From positions 62,001-126,000 of the forward strand of contig CAJFQM010000007.1 in assembly GCA_904419075.1 (NCBI GenBank): 64,000 nt of DNA, written 5' to 3'. The stretch is from an uncultured Clostridia bacterium (lineage in GTDB: Bacteria; Bacillota; Clostridia; Christensenellales; Borkfalkiaceae). Shown here piece after piece: positions 34,709 through 42,883 of the stretch. Position 1 is the first letter of the stretch. The number at the start of each line of letters is the position of its first letter. A program made the position numbers and the translations under genes. The notes under the pieces were generated by a model that saw nothing but the letters and a program-made list of their open reading frames with translations, did not search any database and was not told where the DNA came from.

Positions 34709-34742
34709 AAAAAGCCCGGCCGAAATACGGCCGGGCTTTTTT
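34709..34742. terminator. Bidirectional terminator between the small gene and rpsI
   Basis: AAAAAGCCCGGCCG / CGGCCGGGCTTTTTT with a 5-base loop; ends rpsI leftwards as well. Confidence 0.95.
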
Positions 34743-34760
34743 CCGTCGAAGGACGGGAAA

Positions 34761-35174
34761 TTATCTCTTGGAGAACTGAGGCGCGCGACGAGCCTTTTTG
34801 AGACCGTACTTCTTTCTTTCCTTTGCGCGCGGGTCTCTCGTGAGGAAACCTTCCTTTTTAAGTGCGGGACGGCTGTCGGGTTCTGCTTCGAGAAGCGCCC
34901 GAGCCACGCCCAGACGGATTGCACCCGCCTGACCGGTATATCCGCCGCCGACGACGTTGACGAATACGTCGTATTTGTTCTCCGCCTCTAACAGGACAAG
35001 GGGCTGTTTGACGATGTATTGAAGCGTACCCTGAGGGAAATAATCCTCAAAGGCGCGGTCGTTGATGACGATGGTGCCGCTCCCGGCAGGAATGAGACGA
35101 ACGCGGGCAATCGCCTTCTTCCGTCTACCCGTTCCCCAGAACTGAAGCTTCTTTTTCAAATTCACTTTAGCCAT
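34761..35174 (-). CDS. rpsI: Ribosomal protein S9
   Basis: 137 aa. [20 protein letters not shown], the YFPQ block, [19 protein letters not shown], and the conserved tail ending with QFSKR that reaches the P-site tRNA. It follows rplM by 14 bases, the universal rplM-rpsI pair. Confidence 0.98.
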   Translation of the reverse strand: MAKVNLKKKLQFWGTGRRKKAIARVRLIPAGSGTIVINDRAFEDYFPQGTLQYIVKQPLVLLEAENKYDVFVNVVGGGYTGQAGAIRLGVARALLEAEPDSRPALKKEGFLTRDPRAKERKKYGLKKARRAPQFSKR

Positions 35175-35188
35175 ATTTCTTCCTCTCC

Positions 35189-35620
35189 TTAGTCTGCTTT
35201 GAGTTCTTCGGGCTTCTGTGCGGCGTGATTATGTTCCGCCCCCTTATAAACTCTGAGTTTTTTCAGCATCGCTCTGCCCAAGCTGTTCTTGGGAAGCATG
35301 CCCTTCACGGCTTCATAGACGGCGAGATCGCTCTTTTCGGCCAGCAGTTTCTTATAAGAAATTTCTTTCAGGCCGCCGATGTAGCCGGTGTGATACCGAT
35401 AGAATTTATCTTCCGTCTTCTTTCCCGTCAGGACCACTTTATCGGTGTTGACGACGATGACGAAATCGCCCGTATCGACATTGGGGGTAAAGGTGGGTTT
35501 ATTTTTTCCGCGGAGCACGGACGCAACGCGGGAAGCGAGACGGCCGAGCGGAACGCCCGCGGCATCTACGACATACCACTTTCTTTCAACCGTTTGGGCG
35601 TTTGCCATATAGGTTTTCAT
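35189..35620 (-). CDS. rplM: Ribosomal protein L13
   Basis: 143 aa starting [20 protein letters not shown], with [28 protein letters not shown] and [19 protein letters not shown]. The ATG at 35620 with AGGAG upstream is the family start. First gene of rplM-rpsI. Confidence 0.98.
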   Translation of the reverse strand: MKTYMANAQTVERKWYVVDAAGVPLGRLASRVASVLRGKNKPTFTPNVDTGDFVIVVNTDKVVLTGKKTEDKFYRYHTGYIGGLKEISYKKLLAEKSDLAVYEAVKGMLPKNSLGRAMLKKLRVYKGAEHNHAAQKPEELKAD

Positions 35621-35741
35621 ATCATGTTACTCCTTATTCGTGTGTATTTTCTTGCGATAAAAAATCCTGTGTGAATACCGAGCGATCCGCCTTTCAACTT
35701 ACGGGGCCAAAAGGGGCGGAGACGCCGTTTCTTCAACTTGC
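35621..35741 (-). ncRNA. rplM leader, probable L13 autoregulatory RNA
   Basis: The transcript from the promoter at 35,748 has a 120-base leader before rplM. It contains GGCGTCTCCGCCCCTTTTGG and a second arm GGCGGATCGCTCGG, which resembles the L13 leader known in Firmicutes, where excess L13 represses its own operon. The match is from memory of the motif, not a covariance search. Confidence 0.55.
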
Positions 35742-35747
35742 CTTCTA

Positions 35748-35776
35748 ATTGTATTATTAATCGAAAATTCTGTCAA
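35748..35776 (-). promoter_or_regulatory. rplM-rpsI promoter
   Basis: TTGACA (35776-35771), 17-bp spacer, TACAAT (35753-35748) on the minus strand. Confidence 0.9.
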
Positions 35777-35878
35777 GCTGTTTTGCGTCGTGTTTTTCAA
35801 TTTTTTTAGGAATTTTTTTTATTTTCCCTTTTTTCGTCACTTCCGTGGGTGTTTTCACAGATTTATCCCGTAAAGAAG

Positions 35879-35912
35879 GCCCGCGGCCGTTTTCAAACGG
35901 CCGCGGGCTTTT
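35879..35912. terminator. Terminator after the ferritin-like gene
   Basis: A 14-bp arm GCCCGCGGCCGTTT pairs with AAACGGCCGCGGGC, with CTTTT to the right and CCTTCTTT to the left. Confidence 0.8.
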
Positions 35913-35938
35913 CCATACCTTCCTCTCCGATCCGCGCC

Positions 35939-37216
35939 TTATCGGTTGCAGAAAAAATCTCCGCCCGGCGCCGCGTCGGGACAGCGCCCCACAGAAGTAT
36001 TGTCCGTCCTTCTGTCGCGCAGCTCGGGAACGGGATTCGGCGCCGTCTGATAGCGATAATCCTTCCCGTGGCGCCGAATATAGGATTTGATTATCCGATG
36101 CGAAGGAACAATGTCCGCCGAAGGATTGACGATTTCCTGATAACGGAAAAAATCCGCGTCGCGGGGAAGCTCTTTGAGCAAAAAATAATCTTCTTTGACC
36201 GAGGTGAACTGCACCGTCTTTCCCAGCACCGAACGGACGTAATCGACGTTTTCGTGCAGGGAGAGCGGCTCGGGAAATCTTCCGTCTCCCACGACTTCCT
36301 GCCAATCTTTCCCCTCGTACTTTTTCAGAAGCTCCGCCGCCTTGTGAAGATGCGAAACTTCGATCAGGAAATTCTGTTCCCAAAGTTCCCGGATACAGCG
36401 GTCGGTCTCCGTCATATAGCACGACCAATAGAGATAACATTCCGAGTATTCGTGCCAAAGGAGCATTTCCAGCCAGCTCGAACGGGGATCCATGAGGTCT
36501 TCGTACTGCGTGACGTGTTCTTCCTCGACCAGAGCGATTTCTTCATAGAGGCTGCGCCCCGCGTCCGACATGGCAAAATTCGTCACGTTCATATAGTAAT
36601 TCATCGTCTGCTGTTCCGCGGCCGTGATGATCATGGAGCCCAAAACCGTCCTCACGTCCGCCGTTCGGGAATCGATGGAACGCCTGACGTTATCGACGGG
36701 ATAGCGATGGTGAGAAATCGTCGGTCGGCCCGGCATGATTTCCGTATATCGGCCCACCAGCTTTTCCGCATATATCCCCTGTTCCGCCTCCAAGAGGTTC
36801 GCATAGCGGTAGAGATGATCGAAATCCTCCAAAAGCGCGAAATCCAGCGTCTTTTTTACATAGCAATCCTTTTCATGCCGCGCAAGTTCCGCCGTCAAAT
36901 CCACCGCCAGCTGCTCGTAGGAAATCGTATGTTCGAGAATGCTCTCGTTGGACGGTTTCAGCAGGGATATTTTTATCTGCTGCTGCTTCTCGATAAATCG
37001 GGTCAGCGCAAGTTCCCGCCGCAAATCGTTGTCGTCGATATGACGGGAAAACTGATGGGAAAACCAATTGGCTTCAAACTCCGCCCCGTTGGCGAGAATG
37101 ACGCGCGTCTTGGTGTAGGGATCGACTTCGCGCTTATTATACGGACGGGGATAGAGCTGTTGCCAATTTTCAAGCGCCTTGTCTACGGGATACGACTTTT
37201 CACAAAACGGATTCAT
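35939..37216 (-). CDS. Unknown protein with a ferritin-like helical core
   Basis: 425 aa from the ATG at 37216 (AAGGAG upstream; a GTG two codons earlier overlaps it). The middle third is all-helical with ExxH-type pairs: EQGIYAEKL, AEQQTMNYYMN, LVEEEHVTQYEDL and WHEYSECYLYW. These are spaced as in ferritin-like diiron bundles. The N-terminal 130 and C-terminal 120 residues match nothing I know. No cofactor is proven, and a missing rubredoxin domain separates it from rubrerythrin. It may handle reactive oxygen or store metal. Single-gene unit. Confidence 0.6.
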   Translation of the reverse strand: MNPFCEKSYPVDKALENWQQLYPRPYNKREVDPYTKTRVILANGAEFEANWFSHQFSRHIDDNDLRRELALTRFIEKQQQIKISLLKPSNESILEHTISYEQLAVDLTAELARHEKDCYVKKTLDFALLEDFDHLYRYANLLEAEQGIYAEKLVGRYTEIMPGRPTISHHRYPVDNVRRSIDSRTADVRTVLGSMIITAAEQQTMNYYMNVTNFAMSDAGRSLYEEIALVEEEHVTQYEDLMDPRSSWLEMLLWHEYSECYLYWSCYMTETDRCIRELWEQNFLIEVSHLHKAAELLKKYEGKDWQEVVGDGRFPEPLSLHENVDYVRSVLGKTVQFTSVKEDYFLLKELPRDADFFRYQEIVNPSADIVPSHRIIKSYIRRHGKDYRYQTAPNPVPELRDRRTDNTSVGRCPDAAPGGDFFCNR

Positions 37217-37305
37217 ACGCACTCCTTAAAAAATCATTCAATCATTTATATGATTTCGGAGCGCCGATGGTTACGACATTTTCGGATTTTCGTTCTCCCA
37301 CGAAA

Positions 37306-37336
37306 AAACGGGAACGTCTAAAAAACGTTCCCGTTT
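37306..37336 (-). terminator. Terminator of the APH-like gene
   Basis: AAACGGGAACG / CGTTCCCGTTT; read leftwards six T residues follow. Confidence 0.85.
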
Positions 37337-37346
37337 CTTTTCACAT

Positions 37347-38102
37347 TTACTGCCAATCCACCACTTCGACCCAGCGGCGGAGCAGCTCTTTTTCTTTTTC
37401 GTTGCTTCTCGCCGTCTGCGTCGCCGCCACGATGGGAAGTATCCGTTCCACATAGGCGCGGGCGGTGCCCGTCTTTTCGCAATACAGACGCAAATAGGTC
37501 TCCGCCCGCGAAGGCTCGCCGCAGAGGCGGAATGTCAGATACGTCCTCGCGGCATCCGCCGCCGCGTTTCCCTGCGTGGCGTGCGCCCAATCCACGATAT
37601 AAAACGTCCCGTCGTCCTTCAAGATGACGTTACTCGGACGAAAATCCCCGTGACAAAGTTTATAGTGTTTGGGAAGCCCGTCCAGACGAGCCTGCAAGTC
37701 ATATTTCACCGTGTCGGAATATTCGCTCGCCGCGATCTTTTCGTACATCTTATCTTTGAGCCGAGGGAGCAGCGGCACCCTCTGCGCGCTGATTTCCGTC
37801 TGCAAGTCTGCGAGCGTTCCGAGGTATTCTTCCTCCCCGGAAGGATTCTTTTTCATCAGGGCGGCGAGAGTCTCCCCTTCGATATATTCCATTACGATGG
37901 CCCATTTCCCTTCTACCGAAGTCACCGCCTCTATGCGCGGAATATGCAGAGTCGTCCTCTCCACCCGCGCCTGATTGAGCGCTTCGTTGAGAATGTTTTC
38001 CTTGGGATAGCTCCCCTCGAATAATTTGATCAGCTTATTCCCGTCGCGATAAAACGCCTTATCCTTTTTGCGGCAGATTTCCGTCATGTTTTTCAGTTCC
38101 AT
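37347..38102 (-). CDS. Aminoglycoside-phosphotransferase/choline-kinase-like kinase
   Basis: 251 aa from the ATG at 38102 (GAGGAGG upstream). Protein-kinase-like fold: WAIVMEYIEGETL (hinge), LCHGDFRPSNVILKDDG (catalytic HGDxxxxN) and YIVDWAHATQGN (metal-binding D). The family phosphorylates small molecules such as aminoglycosides, choline, homoserine or sugars; nothing here identifies the substrate, and antibiotic resistance should not be assumed. Confidence 0.85.
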   Translation of the reverse strand: MELKNMTEICRKKDKAFYRDGNKLIKLFEGSYPKENILNEALNQARVERTTLHIPRIEAVTSVEGKWAIVMEYIEGETLAALMKKNPSGEEEYLGTLADLQTEISAQRVPLLPRLKDKMYEKIAASEYSDTVKYDLQARLDGLPKHYKLCHGDFRPSNVILKDDGTFYIVDWAHATQGNAAADAARTYLTFRLCGEPSRAETYLRLYCEKTGTARAYVERILPIVAATQTARSNEKEKELLRRWVEVVDWQ

Positions 38103-38228
38103 GATTTGTTCCTCCTCATCTCTATTATAACACGTCTCTTTGGATTTTTCAACGGTCTTTTTCATTATTTTCCGGAGTTTCCCTCCGATTTATTCCCCAC
38201 GGCCCGAAAAAGCGACGAAACAAAGCCC

Positions 38229-38840
38229 TTAAAGCAGCCCCTCTATCAGGAGCTTCACCCCGATACCGACCAGCACGATTCCGCCGATGAGCTCCGCTTT
38301 ATCCGCCAATTTATCCCCGATGAGTTTCCCGATATACACGGCCAGAATACTGAACGAAAAGGTCACCGCGCCGATGATGAGCGCCGACCATCCGACGGGC
38401 GGAAATAGCCCTTCGGGCGAAATGGACGCCATCTGCAAAGTGACGCCGATCGCCAGGGCGTCTATCGAAGTCGCCACGGCCTGCAAGGCGAGCTTCCCCA
38501 CGGAAAATTCGGGGGCGGGGAGTTCCGCCTCTTCCCCGCGCGCTTTGGCGCGCATTTCCTTTATGCAGTCGAAAATCATCTTTCCGCCGATCAGCGCCAG
38601 CAAAATGAACGAAACCCACGACGAAGCCGCTTCAAACACGTCGAGAAAAGCGCCCGCGATAAGTCCCGTCAAGGCATACCCTATGAGGGGCATCACCGCC
38701 TGAAACGCGCCGAAAAATCCGCCGATCGCGAGCACCCGCTTCAAGGGCATTTTCGGATCCGTCATGCCGTGCGTCATTCCCACGGCGGCCGCGTCCATGG
38801 AAAGCGCCACGGCCAAGAGAAGTATATCCAAAATATCCAT
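38229..38840 (-). CDS. mntP: Manganese efflux pump MntP
   Basis: 203 aa, six membrane segments. Two inverted halves carry the paired acidic motifs SMDAAAVGMTHG and SIDALAIGV, which line the manganese path. Start at 38840 with GGAG upstream; the longer frame is leader. It is controlled by the manganese riboswitch directly upstream. Confidence 0.95.
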   Translation of the reverse strand: MDILDILLLAVALSMDAAAVGMTHGMTDPKMPLKRVLAIGGFFGAFQAVMPLIGYALTGLIAGAFLDVFEAASSWVSFILLALIGGKMIFDCIKEMRAKARGEEAELPAPEFSVGKLALQAVATSIDALAIGVTLQMASISPEGLFPPVGWSALIIGAVTFSFSILAVYIGKLIGDKLADKAELIGGIVLVGIGVKLLIEGLL

Positions 38841-38871
38841 TTTTTTCTCCTCGAAAAAGGATTTTTTCCCG

Positions 38872-39008
38872 AAAAAAAACGAGCCCTTATGCGCGCTTCT
38901 TCTTTCGCCTCGCATAAGTCTCGCCGTTTCATGTCAAACCCGGAAGGACATCCTTCCATTATGTGGACTTGACCGCTCTTTGATTCAAGAGCCGTGCTAC
39001 TCCCTTAT
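38872..39008 (-). ncRNA. yybP-ykoY manganese riboswitch with terminator
   Basis: The mntP leader begins AAGGGAGTAGC, the hallmark of the yybP-ykoY class, and continues through GGTCAAGTCC, GGAAGGATGTCCTTCC and GAAACGGCGAGAC. At its 3' end CTTATGCG pairs with CGCATAAG followed by eight T residues, a terminator that aptamer folding on manganese would disrupt. Known members control mntP in this way. Confidence 0.88.
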
Positions 39009-39015
39009 TTCTTAT

Positions 39016-39044
39016 ATCTTATCACAATCCGCTTTACTTGTCAA
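39016..39044 (-). promoter_or_regulatory. mntP riboswitch promoter
   Basis: TTGACA (39044-39039), 17-bp spacer, TAAGAT (39021-39016) on the minus strand. Confidence 0.88.
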
Positions 39045-39061
39045 CGATTATATGCTATAAT
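39033..39061 (+). promoter_or_regulatory. Promoter of the RlmI-like gene
   Basis: TTTACT (39033-39038), 17-bp spacer, TATAAT (39056-39061). Its -35 directly abuts the -35 of the divergent mntP promoter. Confidence 0.75.
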
Positions 39062-39099
39062 TTCCCTGTTAATTTTTCTGCTTCGAGGAAACGAACGAC

Positions 39100-40266
39100 A
39101 TGCCGTATACGATTTATCTCAAAAAAAACGAAGAAAAACGCCTGCTTGCCGGACACAGCTGGGTATACGCAAACGAGGTCTCGCGCATAGAGGGAAAGGA
39201 CAAAAACGGTTCCCTCGCCTGCGTCTGTTCCGCCGACGGACGATTCATCGGCAAAGGCTATATCAACCACGCCTCTAAAATCCTCGTCCGCCTGTTCATC
39301 CGCGGAAACGAGGAGGACGGCGAAGCCCTCTACGAAAAACGCATTTCCGCCGCCTGGGAATACCGCAAACGCCTCGGATACGAAAATTGCTGCCGCGTCG
39401 TGTTTGCGGAGGCGGACGATCTCCCCGCGCTCATCGTCGACAAATACGCCGACATTCTCGTCGTTCAATTCCTCTCGCTCGGCGTGCATCAGAGGAAAAA
39501 GCTCATCTGCCGCGCCCTCGAAAAAATCTTCTCTCCCCGCGGAATTTACGAGCGTTCCGACGTCGCCGTGCGCGCGAAAGAAGGACTTCCCTTGGAAAAA
39601 GGCGTCCTGTTCGGAGAAGTTCCCGACGAGGTCGTCATCGAGGAAAACGGGCTCAAAATGGCCGTGGACGTCAAAAACGGCCAAAAGACCGGGTATTTCC
39701 TCGACCAGAAAGAAAATCGCTTCGCCGTCCGCCGCTACGCGAAGGGCGGACGCGTTTTGGACTGCTTTTCAAACAGCGGCGGCTTTGCCCTGAATGCCGC
39801 TCTGACCGCGGAACGCGTCATCGCCGCGGATATTTCGCCCCTCGCGCTCGAAAACGTCGAAAAAAACGCTCGGCTCAACGGCATTTCCAACCTCGAAACC
39901 AAATGCGCGGACGTGTTTCAGCTCCTTCGGGAATACAGGGCGTCGGGAGAAAAATTCTCCCTCATCGTCCTCGATCCCCCCGCGTTCTGCAAGAGCGCCG
40001 ACGAGGTCAAAGACGCTTTCCGCGGCTATAAAGACATCAATATTCTCGGAATGAAACTCGTACAGAGCGGCGGATTTTTGGTCACGTGCTCCTGTTCCCA
40101 TTACATGAACCTGCCCCTCTTCGAGCGAATGCTGTCCGAAGCCGCAAGGGAGAGCGGACGGAGAGTTCGGACCGTGGAAGTCAAGACGCAGGCCCCCGAC
40201 CATCCCGCGCTTTTATGCGAGGAAGAAACCCAGTACCTCAAATTCTTTGTCTTGCAGGTTTTATGA
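39100..40266 (+). CDS. RlmI-type class I SAM-dependent rRNA methyltransferase
   Basis: 388 aa. N-terminal PUA domain (LLAGHSWVYANEVSRIEG), a central linker with RVVFAEADDLPALIVDKY, then the Rossmann domain with GYFLDQKENR, GRVLDCFSNSGGFALNAAL, the catalytic LIVLDPPAFCKS and a VTCSCSHYM block. Members methylate C5 of 23S rRNA cytidines (m5C1962 in E. coli RlmI). Divergent from mntP. Confidence 0.92.
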   Translation: MPYTIYLKKNEEKRLLAGHSWVYANEVSRIEGKDKNGSLACVCSADGRFIGKGYINHASKILVRLFIRGNEEDGEALYEKRISAAWEYRKRLGYENCCRVVFAEADDLPALIVDKYADILVVQFLSLGVHQRKKLICRALEKIFSPRGIYERSDVAVRAKEGLPLEKGVLFGEVPDEVVIEENGLKMAVDVKNGQKTGYFLDQKENRFAVRRYAKGGRVLDCFSNSGGFALNAALTAERVIAADISPLALENVEKNARLNGISNLETKCADVFQLLREYRASGEKFSLIVLDPPAFCKSADEVKDAFRGYKDINILGMKLVQSGGFLVTCSCSHYMNLPLFERMLSEAARESGRRVRTVEVKTQAPDHPALLCEEETQYLKFFVLQVL

Positions 40267-40345
40267 ATTTTCTTTGGTTTTTTTCGATATTTTATGGATA
40301 AGAGGGGAAAAATAATGTATATGCAGAATATTTTCCAAAAAATAC

Positions 40346-40374
40346 TTTACAACTTTTTCCGAACATGTTATAAT
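40346..40374 (+). promoter_or_regulatory. Promoter of the CpsC/CpsD-like pair
   Basis: TTTACA (40346-40351), 17-bp spacer, TATAAT (40369-40374). Confidence 0.85.
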
Positions 40375-40469
40375 ACTTAAAGGGCAGAAAAAGTCGAATT
40401 TTGCCGAAATTTCCTGACGGGAGTTTCGCAAGCCATATACAATATATCTATCAGCATAAGGAGAAAAAT

Positions 40470-41267
40470 ATGCAAGAAGAAATGCAGACCGAAGACGAGC
40501 TCAGTCTATCCGACATTTTCCGAGCTATTTGGTCGAGAATCTGGGCCATCGTCGCGGCTCTCGTCATCGGCGCGGCCGCCGGCATGGGCATCGCTTTTTT
40601 GAAGTACCATAACGTCCATTATTACGGAACGACGATCGATTATTTCGTTTCTTCGGCAGCCGAGGACGCCAGCGGCGAGCTTGTCGGCAATGCTTACAGC
40701 GAAAGCGTTCTCAAACAGGTTAAACTGCTCCTCGACTCCGACGCCTTCGACCGGCAGCTTATGACGGGGCTTCCCGAAGCGGAAGGAATTCAGCAGGACA
40801 CCGAAGAGGAACGTGAATTTTTCGATTTGCTCGAAGAGACGATTTCTTATACCTACGAAGTCGGAAGCAATAAACTTTCGGTAGAAATTTCCGCGCTCAA
40901 CGAACCCGATCTCGCCTCGCATCTGGAAGCGCAGGTCAAGGCGAAACTTCCCTCCTACATCGAAAGCATCATGAATGACATGGACGGCAAAACAACGACA
41001 TGTACGCAGCTCAGTTTCCGCCCTTCCGAACTTTTGAACGAGGGACAGACTATCAAAGAAATGATCAAATTCGGCCTCATCATCGGACTGGTCGCTTTTG
41101 TCGTCGCCTGTATTGTTGTCGTTATCGTCGACAGAACGGATACCCGTCTGCGCGATTATGAGGAGCTCCCCCGCAAATTCAATGTGCCCGTTTTGGGCGT
41201 CATTCCGAGGATCGAAACGATTCCCGACGACAGACACGACGTTAAGCATACGGAGGAGAGAAAATGA
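40470..41267 (+). CDS. CpsC/YveK-like polysaccharide co-polymerase (Wzz domain)
   Basis: 265 aa from the ATG at 40470 (AAGGAG upstream). Two membrane segments flank an extracellular domain: IWAIVAALVIGAAAGMGIAF near residue 27 and a second near 205-230. The short cytoplasmic end (RDYEELPRKFNVPVLGVIP) is the activating tail that stimulates a partner tyrosine kinase. The gene overlaps the kinase gene by four bases. It controls chain length of capsule or exopolysaccharide, but no other polysaccharide genes follow. Confidence 0.9.
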   Translation: MQEEMQTEDELSLSDIFRAIWSRIWAIVAALVIGAAAGMGIAFLKYHNVHYYGTTIDYFVSSAAEDASGELVGNAYSESVLKQVKLLLDSDAFDRQLMTGLPEAEGIQQDTEEEREFFDLLEETISYTYEVGSNKLSVEISALNEPDLASHLEAQVKAKLPSYIESIMNDMDGKTTTCTQLSFRPSELLNEGQTIKEMIKFGLIIGLVAFVVACIVVVIVDRTDTRLRDYEELPRKFNVPVLGVIPRIETIPDDRHDVKHTEERK

Positions 41268-42118
41268 AAGCGTTAAATAATTTTTTCAGCAATCTTCGGC
41301 GCAACAAACAAAAACGGCGCTATGAAGAGAGGACGAATGCTTCCCTCCGCGGCACCTATCTCATCGACGAAAACACTCCTTTCAACGTCGTGGAAGCCTT
41401 CCGCAACCTCAAAGCGTCTATCTCCGTCGCCATTCCCAAAAAGGAGGACGGCAGTGCGATCAGCCTGTTATTTACCTCCAACTATCCCGAAGAGGGAAAA
41501 ACCACGATCACCGTCAATCTGGCGCTCATGTTCGCCATGTCCAACGTAAAAGTGGTTCTGATCGACGCCGATATTCGCAAGGGCCGCATTTCCAAATACT
41601 TTAAGGAACAGCCCGTTCCGGGACTGAGCGATTATCTCTCCGGACAGGCAACCTTTGAGGAAATCCTCCGCCCTTCCAAAGAAAACGAAAACCTTTACGT
41701 CATTTATCAGGGAACTCCTTCCCCCCGCCCTTACGAACTTCTCGAAAGCCGCGCCATGAAGGAACTCTACGAACGGCTCAAAAAGGAATTCAATTATATC
41801 ATTTACGATACGCCGCCCATCAAATTGGTCTCCGACGCGCTCGCACTCGTTCCCGCCACGGACGGCGCTCTGCTCGTTTGCAGGCACATGGAAACGTATG
41901 AGAGCGACATTAAGACTTCTCTCGATTCTCTGAGATTCGCAAAGGCGAATATCCTCGGAATCGTCGTCAATGCGCATTTCGTCAATCCCAAAAAACTCAA
42001 AGGCAATCGCAAAAAATATTTCAATTCCTATTACTCCTACGGCGAAGGCGAACATTCCGCTCCGAAAAATTCCAATAAGGATGAAAAAATCGCCCCCCCC
42101 CCGCACTATTTTAAGTAA
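41264..42118 (+). CDS. CpsD/CapB-like bacterial tyrosine kinase
   Basis: 284 aa. BY-kinase motifs: Walker A in SNYPEEGKTTITVNLA, Walker A' in VVLIDADIRKGRIS, and YIIYDTPP as Walker B. The C-terminus has a tyrosine cluster (YFNSYYSYGEGE) as the autophosphorylation tail. The last codons are encoded by a C10 tract (42092-42101), giving APPPHYFK. It should cycle phosphorylation with the preceding gene product to control polymerisation. Confidence 0.92.
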   Translation: MKALNNFFSNLRRNKQKRRYEERTNASLRGTYLIDENTPFNVVEAFRNLKASISVAIPKKEDGSAISLLFTSNYPEEGKTTITVNLALMFAMSNVKVVLIDADIRKGRISKYFKEQPVPGLSDYLSGQATFEEILRPSKENENLYVIYQGTPSPRPYELLESRAMKELYERLKKEFNYIIYDTPPIKLVSDALALVPATDGALLVCRHMETYESDIKTSLDSLRFAKANILGIVVNAHFVNPKKLKGNRKKYFNSYYSYGEGEHSAPKNSNKDEKIAPPPHYFK

Positions 42119-42158
42119 ATGAAAAAATACGGTCAACCGAGAAAGGACCGCACTTCTT

Positions 42159-42198
42159 AGTCCCCTTCCGCCCCGCAGGCGGAAGGGGACTATTTTTT
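42159..42198 (+). terminator. Terminator of the CpsC/CpsD pair
   Basis: A 14-bp stem AGTCCCCTTCCGCC / GGCGGAAGGGGACT, then ATTTTTT. Confidence 0.95.
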
Positions 42199-42207
42199 GA
42201 GATCAAC

Positions 42208-42272
42208 TTTTCGTAAAAAGTAAAAAATTTTACGAAAAGATGTTTGAAACGAATAAAAACGATTTATATATA
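42208..42272 (+). promoter_or_regulatory. hsp20 promoter with an upstream 11-bp inverted repeat
   Basis: TTGAAA (42244-42249), 17-bp spacer, TATATA (42267-42272). Five bases before the -35 ends a perfect inverted repeat TTTTCGTAAAA / TTTTACGAAAA (42208-42218, 42228-42238) with a 9-bp spacer. The 9-bp spacer is that of the HrcA-binding CIRCE, but the sequence is different. Confidence 0.65.
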
Positions 42273-42278
42273 AAGTGT

Positions 42279-42388
42279 TCAAAGGAAAACGAGAGCCACG
42301 GACGAGGACCTCGGAAAAGGGGTGAACATCGGGGGAACGAATTCCTTTGAGCCCCACAAAAAATATTACGGAAAAGGAGATAATTATT
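42279..42388 (+). promoter_or_regulatory. hsp20 5' leader with two competing pairings
   Basis: TTCCTTTGA (42342-42350) can pair perfectly with TCAAAGGAA (42279-42287). The same TTCCTTT can instead pair with the Shine-Dalgarno AAAGGAG (42373-42379) over 7 bp with one G-U. The two folds exclude each other, a layout suited to an RNA thermometer or other switch. Confidence 0.5.
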
Positions 42389-42793
42389 ATGAAATATTTG
42401 ACTTCTGATTCTTTGAATTCTTTATTAAAACCCTTCGGAGGCTGGTTTGACACGAACTACAACATCATGAAAACGGACGTCAAGAGCAACGACAAGGAAT
42501 ACACGTTGAGCGTAGATTTGCCGGGCGTCGATAAAAAGGACATCGACATTTCTCTGAAAGACGGGTATCTGACGATCGAAGCGGTGCGCCGCAGCGAGGA
42601 GTCGGAGGGTGGCGAAAAGTCGGAATACGTATTCCGCGAGAGAAGTTTCGGCAGAATGACGAGAAGTTTCTATGTCGGAGACGGCATCAGCGATGAAAAC
42701 GTCAAGGCGAAATACGAAAACGGAATTCTGACGGTCACCGTTCCTAAATATACGGAAGAAGAAAAGGCGCTCAAAAAGATTGCGATCGAATAA
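42389..42793 (+). CDS. Small heat-shock protein (Hsp20/alpha-crystallin)
   Basis: 134 aa from the ATG at 42389 (AAGGAG, 9-base spacing). The alpha-crystallin beta-sandwich occupies most of the protein: YTLSVDLPGVDKKDIDISLK, YVFRERSFGRMTRSFYV, and the AKYENGILTVTVPK signature. It is an ATP-independent holdase. The C-terminal extension is short. The leader and upstream repeat suggest heat or stress control. Confidence 0.93.
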   Translation: MKYLTSDSLNSLLKPFGGWFDTNYNIMKTDVKSNDKEYTLSVDLPGVDKKDIDISLKDGYLTIEAVRRSEESEGGEKSEYVFRERSFGRMTRSFYVGDGISDENVKAKYENGILTVTVPKYTEEEKALKKIAIE

Positions 42794-42821
42794 TTCCCGA
42801 TTTTTATGTCGGAAAAGGAAG

Positions 42822-42860
42822 AAACGCGCGCGGCGATAATGCCGCGCGCGTTTTGATTTT
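42822..42860. terminator. Bidirectional terminator between hsp20 and the acetyltransferase
   Basis: AAACGCGCGCGGC / GCCGCGCGCGTTT with a 6-base loop, TTTTGATTTT on the right. Confidence 0.9.
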
Positions 42861-42883
42861 CCGTAAAAGAACGCTCTACGTCC

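Noticed and set aside
34115-34924. Minus-strand frames of 269, 166 and 162 codons
   Set aside because: They cross the terminator at 34,709 or the S9 gene and have no recognisable protein.
37347-38102. Aminoglycoside resistance gene
   Set aside because: Only the general APH kinase motifs are present; the family is broad and the context is housekeeping.
42208-42238. CIRCE (HrcA) element before hsp20
   Set aside because: Spacer length matches but the arms are not TTAGCACTC/GAGTGCTAA.
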